A stretch of 16,299 nt of DNA from JAVBKA01 sp031546715 (GTDB taxonomy: Bacteria; Bacillota; Clostridia; Oscillospirales; UBA929): positions 1 to 16,299 of the forward strand of contig JAVBKA010000089.1 in NCBI GenBank assembly GCA_031546715.1, read 5' to 3'. A program made the position numbers and the translations under genes. Every line of letters starts with the position of its first letter. Position 1 is the stretch's first letter. Shown here piece by piece: positions 5,768-13,799 of this stretch. A model generated the notes under the pieces. It made no database searches and was not told where the DNA came from. It saw only the letters and a list, made by a program, of their open reading frames with translations.

Positions 5768-7153
5768 ATGCTTATAATGAATATAAATACAACCTTTTTT
5801 CCAGATACACTCCTTTCAGGTCGCAAGGTTTTCATGGTTGGTATCGGCGGTGTCTCAATGTCAGCTCTAGCAGAGGTTTTGCTTTCACGGGGAGTACATA
5901 TTCTTGGCTCCGACCGTCAGCAATCTGACGCAACAAAGCATCTTGAAGAACTTGGCGCGAAGATTTTTTACAATGAGGATATTTCAAATTTATCCTCAGT
6001 GGATGCCGTAATTAGAACTGCCGCAGCACGTAACGACCATCCTTTAATTGGCAGATGCAACGACTTAGGCATCCCTCTGTTTGAAAGAGCCGAGGTTTGG
6101 GGTTTATTATCAAAAGAGTATACCCACAGCCTTTGTGTTGCCGGCACTCACGGAAAAACAACAACAACTTCAATGGCAGCTCTGATTGCACTAGCTGCAA
6201 ATGCCGACCCTACTATTATGATAGGTAGTACTCTGCCGATACTTAATTCGGGACACAGGGTAGGACGCGGCGATATAATAATTCTCGAGGCATGCGAATA
6301 TTGTAATTCGTACTTACATTTTTCTCCGACAATTGCCGTTATTCTAAATGTAGACGAAGATCATCTTGACTTTTTTAAGGATAAGCAGGATATAATTTCA
6401 TCCTTTAAAAGTTTTGCAAGACTCGTCCCTCAAGACGGCTTCATCGTGGCATGTACTGACGATGAGGGAGTAAGAGCGGTAATCGATGGTATTGACAAGC
6501 AGGTTGTGCCCTACGGACTGAACGAAAAGTCAGGCTTTCATCCCCGAAATCTCGTAAGCAGAAAAGGCAACTACGGTTTTGACGTTTTCAATGTTGACGA
6601 CCATATCACTCACATTCAGCTTAAAACTCCCGGACTGCATAACGTTTCAAATGCTTTAGCAGCAACCGCTTCGGCGTTCTTAGCGGGGATATCACCGTCT
6701 GCAATACAAAGCGGGCTTGAAGCCTTCACTGGTGCAGCACGAAGATTAGAGTACAAGGGTAACATCGGCGCAGTTCCTGTATATGACGATTATGCCCATC
6801 ATCCAACAGAAATTGAGGCAACCTTGAAAGCAGTGCGCGGCATGGGCTTCACTCGAATTTTATTGGCATTTCAGCCCCACACATATTCCCGCACCAAGTC
6901 ACTGTTCAAGGATTTTGTGCGGATACTCTCAGACGAAGGCTTAATAGTGTACCTGCCCGATATTTATGCCGCAAGAGAGCTTAATGAATTCAACGTAAGC
7001 TCCGAGGATTTAGCAAGCTACATTCCCAACGCTCACTACATTTCCGACTTCAAGGAGATCGCCGAAAGCATAAAAGCAGAAGCTGCAGAGGGAGACGTGG
7101 TAATCACCATGGGTGCAGGAAACGTCTTTGAGATTTGTGATTATATCATATAA
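5768..7153 (+). CDS. murC: UDP-N-acetylmuramate--L-alanine ligase
   Basis: Cytoplasmic ATP-dependent ligase that adds L-alanine to UDP-N-acetylmuramic acid, the first peptide step of peptidoglycan precursor synthesis. With the start chosen here it has 461 residues, normal for MurC. Seen in order: the N-terminal Rossmann motif GIGGVSMSALA (25-35) for the UDP-sugar, the P-loop GTHGKTTTT (126-134), the NVDEDHLDFF region, then RRLEYKG, YDDYAHHPTEI and FQPHTYSRT of the C-terminal domain, ending ITMGAGNVFE. The longest frame starts at 5693, but the ATG at 5768 has GGAG 6 nt upstream (5758-5761) and leaves a normal short N-terminus. It is a single-gene unit, divergent from spoVG and convergent with mreB, with its own terminator. 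Confidence 0.95.
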   Translation: MLIMNINTTFFPDTLLSGRKVFMVGIGGVSMSALAEVLLSRGVHILGSDRQQSDATKHLEELGAKIFYNEDISNLSSVDAVIRTAAARNDHPLIGRCNDLGIPLFERAEVWGLLSKEYTHSLCVAGTHGKTTTTSMAALIALAANADPTIMIGSTLPILNSGHRVGRGDIIILEACEYCNSYLHFSPTIAVILNVDEDHLDFFKDKQDIISSFKSFARLVPQDGFIVACTDDEGVRAVIDGIDKQVVPYGLNEKSGFHPRNLVSRKGNYGFDVFNVDDHITHIQLKTPGLHNVSNALAATASAFLAGISPSAIQSGLEAFTGAARRLEYKGNIGAVPVYDDYAHHPTEIEATLKAVRGMGFTRILLAFQPHTYSRTKSLFKDFVRILSDEGLIVYLPDIYAARELNEFNVSSEDLASYIPNAHYISDFKEIAESIKAEAAEGDVVITMGAGNVFEICDYII

Positions 7154-7207
7154 TAGCAGTACTTTTAAAGCAACAATATTTACCAATAAATTATATATAC
7201 AAATACA

Positions 7208-7248
7208 CCCCAACTCTTGCTGTATCAGCAGGTTGGGGGTTTTGCTTT
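7208..7248 (+). terminator. Rho-independent terminator of murC
   Basis: CCCCAAC (7208-7214) pairs with GTTGGGG (7232-7238) and an inner TGCTG/CAGCA stem closes a 3-nt loop. GTTTTGCTTT follows. On the opposite strand the tail is less U-rich, so it mainly serves murC, though it may also slow transcripts coming from mreB. Confidence 0.8.
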
Positions 7249-7262
7249 ATTGTGTATTTTAT

Positions 7263-8294
7263 TTAAGTCATCATCTGTTTTCTGCGGGATAAATTAATTG
7301 TTCCGTCCTGCATTTCGTTAATCATGTCAAGGCTTTTGCCTGTACCATATGCAACACAGGAAACAGCTTCATCGGCAACATGAGTTGCAATACCCGTTTT
7401 AGACTCAATGAGCTTATCAAAGCCCCAAACAAGGCTTCCGCCGCCGGTCATAACGATACCGTTGGTGGAAATATCAGCAACAAGCTCAGGAGGTGTCCTC
7501 TCCAAAACTCCGTGAATCGCCTCAACCACTCTGGTTGAAACCTCCTCAAAGGCCTCAATCATTTCATTTGAGGTCACGGTGAATAGCCTCGGAAGACCAG
7601 TCATAAGACATCTACCCTTAGCGTCAATACTCTTATCCTCTGGACGAGGGTACACACAGCCTATGTTGATTTTAAGCTCCTCAGCAGTGCGTTCGCCAAT
7701 AAGAACGTTATGCTTGCGGCGAATATACTTAACAATCGCTTCGTCAAACTGGTCGCCTGCGACCTTAATAGATGTAGACTCAACGATACCCGACAGCGAA
7801 ATAACGGCAATATCAGTAGTTCCGCCGCCGATATCAACAATCATATGTCCGCAAGGCTTTGAAATATCAATACCTGCACCGATTGCCGCCGCAACAGGCT
7901 CTTCAATAAGATAAACCCTGCGCGCTCCCGCCTGCATTCCTGCGTCAATAACAGCGCGCTCCTCAACCTCAGTTATGCCCGAGGGAACGCAAATTATTAC
8001 GCGAGGTTTAAATAACCTAAAAGTTGAAACCTTCTTTAAGAATTCCTTAATCATTCTTTGTGTCATTTCATAGTCTGAAATGACACCCTCTCTCAAAGGA
8101 CGCATGGCGACAATGTTTCCTGGAGTACGACCAAGCATTTTCTGCGCATCTGTACCAACCTTTAAAAGCCTGCCCGTATTTTTGTCAACAGCGACCACAG
8201 ACGGCTCACGAAGAACAACGCCCTTGCCCTTTACAAAGACTAAAATTGATGCCGTGCCGAGATCCATACCTATATCACGATTTAAAAAAGACAT
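7263..8294 (-). CDS. mreB: MreB/Mbl-type actin-like cell-shape protein
   Basis: A 343-residue bacterial actin that forms membrane-associated filaments guiding lateral peptidoglycan synthesis. The ATPase signatures are in place: phosphate-1 DIGMDLGTA (7-15), connect-1 EEPVAAAIGAG (131-141), phosphate-2 DIGGGTTD (154-161) and the adenosine motif VMTGGGSL (281-288). Length and sequence are typical of MreB and its Firmicute paralogues Mbl and MreBH. mreC, mreD and the Min genes, usual partners of the primary mreB, are not adjacent, so this may be the Mbl-type paralogue; the window alone cannot decide. AGGTG lies 5 nt before the ATG. It has its own promoter overlapping the end of comF. Confidence 0.93.
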   Translation of the reverse strand: MSFLNRDIGMDLGTASILVFVKGKGVVLREPSVVAVDKNTGRLLKVGTDAQKMLGRTPGNIVAMRPLREGVISDYEMTQRMIKEFLKKVSTFRLFKPRVIICVPSGITEVEERAVIDAGMQAGARRVYLIEEPVAAAIGAGIDISKPCGHMIVDIGGGTTDIAVISLSGIVESTSIKVAGDQFDEAIVKYIRRKHNVLIGERTAEELKINIGCVYPRPEDKSIDAKGRCLMTGLPRLFTVTSNEMIEAFEEVSTRVVEAIHGVLERTPPELVADISTNGIVMTGGGSLVWGFDKLIESKTGIATHVADEAVSCVAYGTGKSLDMINEMQDGTINLSRRKQMMT

Positions 8295-8394
8295 TTTTCA
8301 CCTCATATATTTTAAGCGAACGCGCTTCACACAAAGATAATTAGACCCTACGGCAGCCTAAACCGCCTCAAAGTTCCGCAAGAACAATCAACAC

Positions 8395-8423
8395 ATTATA
8401 CACTTGCATTCAGTGTAATTCAA
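8395..8423 (-). promoter_or_regulatory. mreB: mreB promoter with an inverted repeat in the spacer
   Basis: On the minus strand, TTGAAT (8423 down to 8418) and a perfect TATAAT (8400 down to 8395) are separated by exactly 17 bp. A 6-bp inverted repeat (TACACT at 8399-8404, AGTGTA at 8412-8417) fills most of the spacer and overlaps the -10. The -35 overlaps the comF stop codon. The leader to the mreB start is about 90-95 nt. Confidence 0.7.
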
Positions 8424-9064
8424 GACCTTTTTCTGCTAAACGCTGAAAAAATAATTCTTCCCGCCTTAGCCTCTCGCAATATCCCGATGCATTCAGAGGA
8501 CGTAGCTCCCGTAGTAAAGACATCGTCAATGAGCAATATCGCTGTTTTGTCAAGATTTTTCTTAGCGACAAACGCATCTTTCACATTTTTTACGCGCTCT
8601 TGGGCATTATTTGCGGTGGTTTGGGGCTTGCTGTTTCGTTTTCGTACTAAAACACGCTTGCATTTGAGCTTAAGCTCCTTAGCCAGTGCCTTTGCCATCA
8701 TATGAGCTTGGTCATAACCTCTAAAAAATGACCGCACTGTACTGCAAGGAACCCAGCTGACGATAAAGTCGCCGTTAGTCGCCGCACTGCATGTTTCTCT
8801 TAAATATCTTGCCCATATTTTAGCAAATGTAAAAGAATAACCTGTTTTTCCACGAAATTTAAAACGAATAACCGCCTGTCGAACGTCTCCCAAATAAAAA
8901 AACGGTGCTAAAATCTCGCTTTCAGGACAAAATGGTAGATTTCTAACGCAGTCATCGCATATGTACCCAAGCTCTGGGTTTACCACGGCTATGCCTGCAC
9001 CACAAAACACGCACACAGGCTTGTACAATATGTCAAGAATGAAATTCTTAAGATTTTTCACCAC
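8420..9064 (-). CDS. comFC: ComF-family phosphoribosyltransferase-like protein
   Basis: A 214-residue ComF/GntX family protein. The N-terminal zinc-ribbon-like element has CVFC (18-21) and CDDC (36-39). A central segment FRGYDQAHMMAKALAKEL matches the family RGFNQA motif, and the C-terminal PRPP-binding loop is ILLIDDVFTTGAT (177-189). In naturally competent bacteria ComFC is needed for uptake of transforming DNA; in others its role is unclear. The start overlaps the end of recD2 by 17 nt, so translation is probably coupled and a link to single-stranded DNA processing is reasonable. No terminator follows before the mreB promoter, so some read-through into mreB is possible. ComFA, the usual helicase partner, is not adjacent. 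Confidence 0.88.
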   Translation of the reverse strand: MVKNLKNFILDILYKPVCVFCGAGIAVVNPELGYICDDCVRNLPFCPESEILAPFFYLGDVRQAVIRFKFRGKTGYSFTFAKIWARYLRETCSAATNGDFIVSWVPCSTVRSFFRGYDQAHMMAKALAKELKLKCKRVLVRKRNSKPQTTANNAQERVKNVKDAFVAKKNLDKTAILLIDDVFTTGATSSECIGILREAKAGRIIFSAFSRKRS

Positions 9065-11345
9065 TGATTATCCTATCCTTTAAAGCACTGTATCTCTTGC
9101 GATTCCTAACATTTTGCACCATAGAACGAAACACGCCGCTATCCCCTACGACAATTAACCAGCTTTTCGCTCTCGTCATAGCTGTATACAGAACCCGCCT
9201 AGTCATCAGTGGGTCAGGGCCGGGCATCATTGCGAGCACAACCGCGTCATACTCGCTGCCCTGAGACTTGTGAACCGTCATGGCATAGGCTGGCTCAAGC
9301 TCGCCCAGCATTTCAAAGTGGTATTCCACAACACAGTCGTCAAACCGAACCTTTAGGCACTCATTTCTAATGTCAATTTCAGTAATCGAACCAATTTCGC
9401 CATTAAAAACGCCAAGATTTTCAGGGGCTTCATCGTTTAACTGCACCTCAATAGGCGTATTTATATCGTATCGCACTAAATTATAATTATTGCGGATTTG
9501 CATCACCCTGTCGCCCTCGCGATAAATGTAATTTCCATAGCGTTTTTCAAGCTTACTTGCCGAAGGCGGATTCACCGCATCCTGCAACGCCTTATTTAGC
9601 TCAATTGTCCCGCAAGTACCCTTTCGGGTAGGCGTAAGCACTTGAATTTGTGAAACATCAAGACCTAGATTGTTGGGAAGCCTTTTTCCGCAAAGCTCCG
9701 CAATTGTAGCAGCCGCCATTTCCACACTGCTTCGCTGCATAAAGAAAAAATCCTTAGCGTTGTTAGACAGGGACGGAACCTCCCCTCTGTTGACACTGTG
9801 CGCCCCCATAATGATGCCGCTGTCCTGTGCTTGACGGAAAATCTCCGTTAAGTGGACAGTGTCCACCGCCGAGGACTTTATCATATCTTCAAGTACATTT
9901 CCAGGTCCTATTGCGGGAAGCTGGTCAGGGTCGCCAACAAAAATAAGCTTTGTATGCTCCTTTAGCGCGCGTATCAATTGATATGTGAGTAGCAAATCCA
10001 TCATTGAGGTTTCATCTATAACGACTACATCTGCTTCAAGCTTTCGGTTTTCATCTCTAAGAAACCGTAACACTCCTGTATTTGGGTCAGGACCAAACTC
10101 AAGGAGCCTATGGATGGTTTTTGCCTCCCGCCCCGTAAGCTCGCTCATTCTCTTAGCGGCTCGCCCTGTGGGTGCGGCAAGCAAAACTGACAGTTTTTGA
10201 AGCTCAAAAAGCCGAAGCATCGCTCTGACCGTAGTGGTTTTTCCAGTACCGGGACCGCCTGTTAAAAGCATAAGACTGCTCCGCGCCGCTAGAAGTACCG
10301 CTTGCCGTTGAGCGGGAGCGTAAACCATTTCAAAGTTCTTTTCGACTTCCTCTACAAGGCTTACAAGCTTTTTAGCTTGTCCCTCAGCAGGTCGCAAAGT
10401 GCGCTTTCTAATAAACAAAGCAGTTTCTGTTTCCGCCTTGTACACAAAATCCAAGTAATCATTGCCCTTTTCTTCAACTATTCTACCGTCACTAATAAGC
10501 GAGGAAATCGCTGTTTCAATATGCTCAAGCTCCTCGTTATTCAGAAGTTGAGACGCAGATGTCGCCAGCTTGTCTCTTGGAATATAGGCATGTCCCTGAT
10601 CAAGATTAAACTCTAGCTGATAAATAACCGCCGCCTGACATCTTCGCGGGTCGTCACATTCAAAGCCCTCGGACAACGCCATATCGTCAGCTTTTTCAAA
10701 AGGTATAGCGTAATGCACATCAGTCAGAATGTACGGATTATTCAGCACCGCCTTCGTTGCGTCCGAACCGTACTCCTGCATCAGCCTCACCGCCGCCTCA
10801 GGACCAATATCATAGCTTGCAAGCAGCACCATTAGTCTGCGCAGTCCAGTTTGTCTGGAGTAACCATCTGCTATGAGCTTTGCTTTTTTAGGCGATATAC
10901 CCTTTATACATGAGATTTTAATAGGCTCTTTTTCAAGAATTTCAAGAGTTTTGTCGCCGAATTTCTCAACAATCAGCTTTGCCGTGGCTTTTCCGATACC
11001 TCTGATTATCCCTGAGGACAGATACTCTAAAATAGCGTCGGAGTCCTCAGGCAATGCCCTGTCCGCTTTTTCTATAGAAAATTGTTCCCCATGACTTGCA
11101 TGGGAAACCCATTTTCCTTTTGCTATTAACGTTTCCCCCGGACCTGGGAACGGCAGGTAACCAACCGCTGTAACCAAGATACCGTCCGTATTTGCAACAC
11201 GGATAACGGCGTAACCGTTATCCTCATTTGTATATATAATAGCGTGAATAGTACCTTCCAAGGTGCTTAGCTCATTTTCCTTAGGTCGTGACCCACGGTA
11301 GAAATCTGACGGGCTTGCAGAGGAATAAATATATGATGGTAGCAA
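9048..11345 (-). CDS. recD2: RecD2-type 5'-3' DNA helicase
   Basis: A 765-residue SF1B helicase of the RecD2 (YrrC) type, which works without RecB/RecC. An N-terminal OB-like segment starts at LEGTIHAIIYTNEDNGYAVIRV without its long runs being unusual. Helix-hairpin-helix motifs follow near 112-122 and 147-157. The motor has Walker A GGPGTGKT (363-370), Walker B VVIDETSMMD (441-450), motif III GDPDQLPAIGPG (471-482), TVHKSQG (690-696) and LYTAMTRAK (719-727). The start is a TTG at 11345: GGGGAG lies 6 nt upstream and no in-frame ATG is near. About 28 residues then precede the conserved domain, somewhat more than usual. The upstream gene's stop overlaps an out-of-frame ATG in the same junction. 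It overlaps comF by 17 nt. Confidence 0.92.
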   Translation of the reverse strand: MLPSYIYSSASPSDFYRGSRPKENELSTLEGTIHAIIYTNEDNGYAVIRVANTDGILVTAVGYLPFPGPGETLIAKGKWVSHASHGEQFSIEKADRALPEDSDAILEYLSSGIIRGIGKATAKLIVEKFGDKTLEILEKEPIKISCIKGISPKKAKLIADGYSRQTGLRRLMVLLASYDIGPEAAVRLMQEYGSDATKAVLNNPYILTDVHYAIPFEKADDMALSEGFECDDPRRCQAAVIYQLEFNLDQGHAYIPRDKLATSASQLLNNEELEHIETAISSLISDGRIVEEKGNDYLDFVYKAETETALFIRKRTLRPAEGQAKKLVSLVEEVEKNFEMVYAPAQRQAVLLAARSSLMLLTGGPGTGKTTTVRAMLRLFELQKLSVLLAAPTGRAAKRMSELTGREAKTIHRLLEFGPDPNTGVLRFLRDENRKLEADVVVIDETSMMDLLLTYQLIRALKEHTKLIFVGDPDQLPAIGPGNVLEDMIKSSAVDTVHLTEIFRQAQDSGIIMGAHSVNRGEVPSLSNNAKDFFFMQRSSVEMAAATIAELCGKRLPNNLGLDVSQIQVLTPTRKGTCGTIELNKALQDAVNPPSASKLEKRYGNYIYREGDRVMQIRNNYNLVRYDINTPIEVQLNDEAPENLGVFNGEIGSITEIDIRNECLKVRFDDCVVEYHFEMLGELEPAYAMTVHKSQGSEYDAVVLAMMPGPDPLMTRRVLYTAMTRAKSWLIVVGDSGVFRSMVQNVRNRKRYSALKDRIISGEKS

Positions 11346-11348
11346 GCA

Positions 11349-11735
11349 TTACTCCCCTTCCGCCGTTTCTTCAGTAGCTATATCAAAAGAATTAATAAAG
11401 CCAGTCAGCTTTTTGCCTTCTCGCGCCAAATGTATCTCAACAGTAAACTTTTTATCATGAAGCCAAATTTGAACCATTTCTTTCGCTTCCAGCGACAACT
11501 CTTCCTCAATAATAAGCAGCTTAACGTCACACCCGCTCCACTCTCTGAGCCAAACCACCTTTTGAATTTCTTCAGTGAGCTGCTTTGGCGTAACCGCACC
11601 CGAATCGCCGCACATGCAGTAAAGATACAGCGATTGCTTGTATGGCTTAAATAAACCGCCAACTATAACCCAAAGTATAAGTAATAACCCAGCAGTAGCG
11701 AGAAATGCGACCAAAACTTCAAATACATCCGGCAT
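11349..11735 (-). CDS. Hypothetical protein with one N-terminal membrane segment
   Basis: A 128-residue protein I do not recognise. It has one hydrophobic segment (about 5-27) followed by a soluble domain of about 95 residues that looks alpha/beta, with strands around LYLYCMC (36-42), DVKLLIIEE (70-78) and FTVEIHLA (97-104), and an acidic tail. The cytoplasmic versus external placement is unclear; Lys and Tyr residues just after the segment favour the domain being inside. The frame opens at 11762, but the ATG at 11735 has GGAGG 8 nt upstream and is taken as the start. It is immediately upstream of recD2, with only 3 nt between its stop codon and the recD2 TTG, so the two are probably coupled. 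Confidence 0.7.
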   Translation of the reverse strand: MPDVFEVLVAFLATAGLLLILWVIVGGLFKPYKQSLYLYCMCGDSGAVTPKQLTEEIQKVVWLREWSGCDVKLLIIEEELSLEAKEMVQIWLHDKKFTVEIHLAREGKKLTGFINSFDIATEETAEGE

Positions 11736-11784
11736 AAGTCTACCTCCAAACTTTTCGTTCAAGGTATACTATGCCGGACATTGA

Positions 11785-11813
11785 ATTATAGTTACAGCCG
11801 CATTTTTTGCAGT
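11785..11813 (-). promoter_or_regulatory. Weak internal promoter before the recD2 segment
   Basis: A perfect TATAAT (11790 down to 11785) lies in the 56-nt gap before the one-TM hypothetical gene. The hexamer 17 bp upstream, CTGCAA (11813 down to 11808), is a poor -35. It might allow separate expression of the hypothetical gene, recD2 and comF. The support is the -10 and the gap size only. Confidence 0.3.
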
Positions 11814-12301
11814 TTTTTGGCTAAAAAATATACAACTCGTGTAATAGCGATGTCTAACAGAATAAAGGCAATGTTGTAGAAAACCGCTATCAACCACAGG
11901 GGCGCATCCATTTCAAGCTGAGCGGTAAAGGCAAGCCGAAACAAGGCATAATTTACGAAGAATCCTGCGTTAATAACTGCAAGCTTTAATAGCCATTCAA
12001 CAGGCTGGGATTTGATTCTTTCCAAAAAAAGCTTAACCACAGGATAATACCCAAACATTAGAATGTAGCCCACCGCCTTAGTCTTATCAGGCAAAAGAAT
12101 CAAAGACAATAGCGAAACAACGGCAAATGTCATAATTCCTGCCTTAACTCCGCCTCTCCAAACTGCAACCGCAGTGCAAAAGGAGGCGGCAACGATTAAG
12201 GTAAGGTCAACCATAGGAATCACACAGCTCAGCATTAGCAAAACTACCGCAATTGCCGACAACACAGCCACTAAGGCAACAGTTTTTGTAGCTGACTTCA
12301 T
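11792..12301 (-). CDS. Polytopic membrane protein of unknown function
   Basis: A 169-residue, very hydrophobic protein with about six membrane segments (roughly 7-28, 32-48, 52-70, 76-92, 103-124, 134-158) and a basic C-terminal tail. Size and layout resemble small integral membrane proteins such as ECF-transporter S components or the DUF2232/YybS type, but no diagnostic motif was recognised, so no substrate is proposed. The frame is open to a TTG at 12346, yet the ATG at 12301 is preferred: it overlaps the stop codon of the DnaJ-type gene as TAATG, and no alternative start has a Shine-Dalgarno site. Expression therefore depends on coupling to the DnaJ-type gene. Confidence 0.7.
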   Translation of the reverse strand: MKSATKTVALVAVLSAIAVVLLMLSCVIPMVDLTLIVAASFCTAVAVWRGGVKAGIMTFAVVSLLSLILLPDKTKAVGYILMFGYYPVVKLFLERIKSQPVEWLLKLAVINAGFFVNYALFRLAFTAQLEMDAPLWLIAVFYNIAFILLDIAITRVVYFLAKKLQKMRL

Positions 12302-12879
12302 TAGCAGCAGTCGCATAGACAGTCTGCACACATTAAGGCAGAACAAATATCACAGGGGCTGCACCCTCCGACGTTACCGCCCGCTCTGGGTTGACGGTAT
12401 CCGTCTCCAAAGGGGCTGTTTCTGGTGTATTGATACGCTTGACGGTACTCTTGATTAGTCGGATTCATGCTGACAGCCGTCTGCCAGTGCCGTGCGGCTT
12501 CATCGTGCCAACCCTTACGGTCAAGCACGCTACCCATTAGAAAGTACCACTCAGCGTCACGATTAGAGATTGCTGACAGTAGCCTTTCTGCCTCTTCAAT
12601 TTCGCCTTGTATAATCAGGTTACGAATATTGCCGTAATTTCCTCCGCTGGCGTTAGGGCCAGACCATCTGGGATTACTCTGCGGACCGTTTTCACGCTCC
12701 TTGAGAATTGTGTCGTAGGCTTCGTTGATTTCCTTCATTTTTTCCTGTGCCAAGTCTGCAAGGGCATTGCCCACATAATTGTCAGGGTGGTATTTTCTCG
12801 CAAGCTCCCTGTAGGTCTTTTTAATCTCGTCCAAGCTGTCACTTCTACCAACGCCAAGAACTGAATACGGATCCTTCAT
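12301..12879 (-). CDS. DnaJ-domain/TPR protein with a Cys-rich C-terminal tail
   Basis: A 192-residue protein. Residues 3-60 are a J domain (DPYSVLGVGRSDSLDEIKKTY, HPD at 31-33, then INEAYDTIL), which should stimulate the ATPase of an Hsp70/DnaK. A Gly/Asn/Pro-rich linker (about 64-84) leads to TPR-like helices (about 85-145, e.g. AEWYFLMGSVLDRKGWHDEA). The last 20 residues hold eight cysteines (173, 176, 179, 184, 187, 189, 191, 192) in CxxC-like spacings. It lacks the zinc-finger and substrate domains of true DnaJ, so it is a specialised J protein. AGAGG lies 6 nt before the ATG. The tail could bind a metal or Fe-S cluster or be a lipidation site; the sequence does not tell. It sits between DUF5685 and a membrane protein. 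Confidence 0.85.
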   Translation of the reverse strand: MKDPYSVLGVGRSDSLDEIKKTYRELARKYHPDNYVGNALADLAQEKMKEINEAYDTILKERENGPQSNPRWSGPNASGGNYGNIRNLIIQGEIEEAERLLSAISNRDAEWYFLMGSVLDRKGWHDEAARHWQTAVSMNPTNQEYRQAYQYTRNSPFGDGYRQPRAGGNVGGCSPCDICSALMCADCLCDCC

Positions 12880-12899
12880 CGTTTGCCTCTTTCATTCTA

Positions 12900-13799
12900 C
12901 TATTGGGTAATACTAACTTTACCCTTGCTAGATTTTCTAAATTTTTTGCTATTGCAGGTCGTATCAACCTGTAGAACTGTTTTTTGAATCAGCGGTAATC
13001 CCGCAGTCAGTATATTTTCCAAAATCGGAACTACCTCAGTATTATCAAGGAGTGACAGCGAAGCTTGAGCCCTGTGCAGTGAATGCTCCAAGGTTTGGAT
13101 AAGCTCACTCTTTATTTCATCAGTCAAGCCCTCAACACCCAGCTCGTATCTTTTGACAACAGGATTATATCTTTTTTCAGCCAAATCCTCTTTTATATCG
13201 TCAACGGCGTCAATAATATATATCCAACGTCCGACAGTGTATAAAATCTCACTGAGAATCCTCTTTTTTTCACCCTCGGCACATTCAGAAAGTGCTGAAA
13301 GCATTTGCGCAAAGCAGTCCGCAGGGGCATCTATAGAGGCTACCTGTTTGCCCTCTAACGCCCAAAGGTCGGGCATCGCTCTGGAGGCTTTTTTTGCCGT
13401 TATCGGCAAAAACTTAGAAGCTCTCACATAATGACTTTTGAAAAACCGCTTCAACAGCCTGTAAAATAAACGTTTTAACCCCTTACTGTCAATACAGGCA
13501 TCCTCAAGCTTCCAGTAAAAGAACAGTACATTTGCATCGGCCGCACGGTCAAATGCAACATTTTCAGTTGCAACGCATCGCTTTTTAAACGGATGAGGCG
13601 CACAGCGTTTTTTGCATATATTTAATGGTTCGCCAACAAGTAGCATAGCTAAAAAAGCAAAATCATATGCGAGAATATTACTTGCCAAAAATCCGTAACG
13701 TTTTTTTATCGCATGGCATACTCCGCAATAACATGCTTTATAAAGCTCTAAGTCACAAACTCTTAATAAACTTTTGGACGCTCTGACATAACCCGTCAT
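12900..13799 (-). CDS. DUF5685-family protein, possible isoprenoid-synthase-like fold
   Basis: A 299-residue, mostly helical protein that I recognise as the DUF5685 type found in Clostridia; its function is unknown. The N-terminal part has a cysteine cluster, LYKACYCGVCHAIKKRYG, with CGVC at 25-28, plus C62, C66, H69 and C75 in a second group. These could hold a metal or cluster. YDFAFLAML follows at 45-53. Further on, WIYIIDAVDDIKEDL (192-206) carries an Asp-rich DDxxxD-like motif (D200, D201, D205) next to RYNPV, similar to one of the two Asp motifs of squalene/phytoene synthases. That resemblance is an inference from motif shape. The start overlaps the RseC-like stop by 4 nt (ATGA), with AAGG just upstream, and the DnaJ-type gene follows after 20 nt. 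Confidence 0.8.
   Translation of the reverse strand: MTGYVRASKSLLRVCDLELYKACYCGVCHAIKKRYGFLASNILAYDFAFLAMLLVGEPLNICKKRCAPHPFKKRCVATENVAFDRAADANVLFFYWKLEDACIDSKGLKRLFYRLLKRFFKSHYVRASKFLPITAKKASRAMPDLWALEGKQVASIDAPADCFAQMLSALSECAEGEKKRILSEILYTVGRWIYIIDAVDDIKEDLAEKRYNPVVKRYELGVEGLTDEIKSELIQTLEHSLHRAQASLSLLDNTEVVPILENILTAGLPLIQKTVLQVDTTCNSKKFRKSSKGKVSITQ

Noticed and set aside
8080..8340. 86-codon plus-strand frame opposite the start of mreB
   Set aside because: Its sequence is the reverse of conserved MreB codons and it has no independent support.
11283..11349. Short minus-strand frame starting at the ATG overlapping the stop at 11349
   Set aside because: The GGGGAG is only 2 nt from this ATG, the frame is about 22 codons with no recognisable content, and the in-frame recD2 TTG at 11345 has better spacing.
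12302..12346. TTG at 12346 as an earlier start of the membrane protein
   Set aside because: It would add a non-hydrophobic leader overlapping the Cys-rich tail of the J protein and has no ribosome binding site; the TAATG coupling at 12301 is more natural.
12174..12458. 94-codon plus-strand frame across the DnaJ-type and membrane protein genes
   Set aside because: It lies fully antisense to two well-supported genes and has no ribosome binding site or family resemblance.
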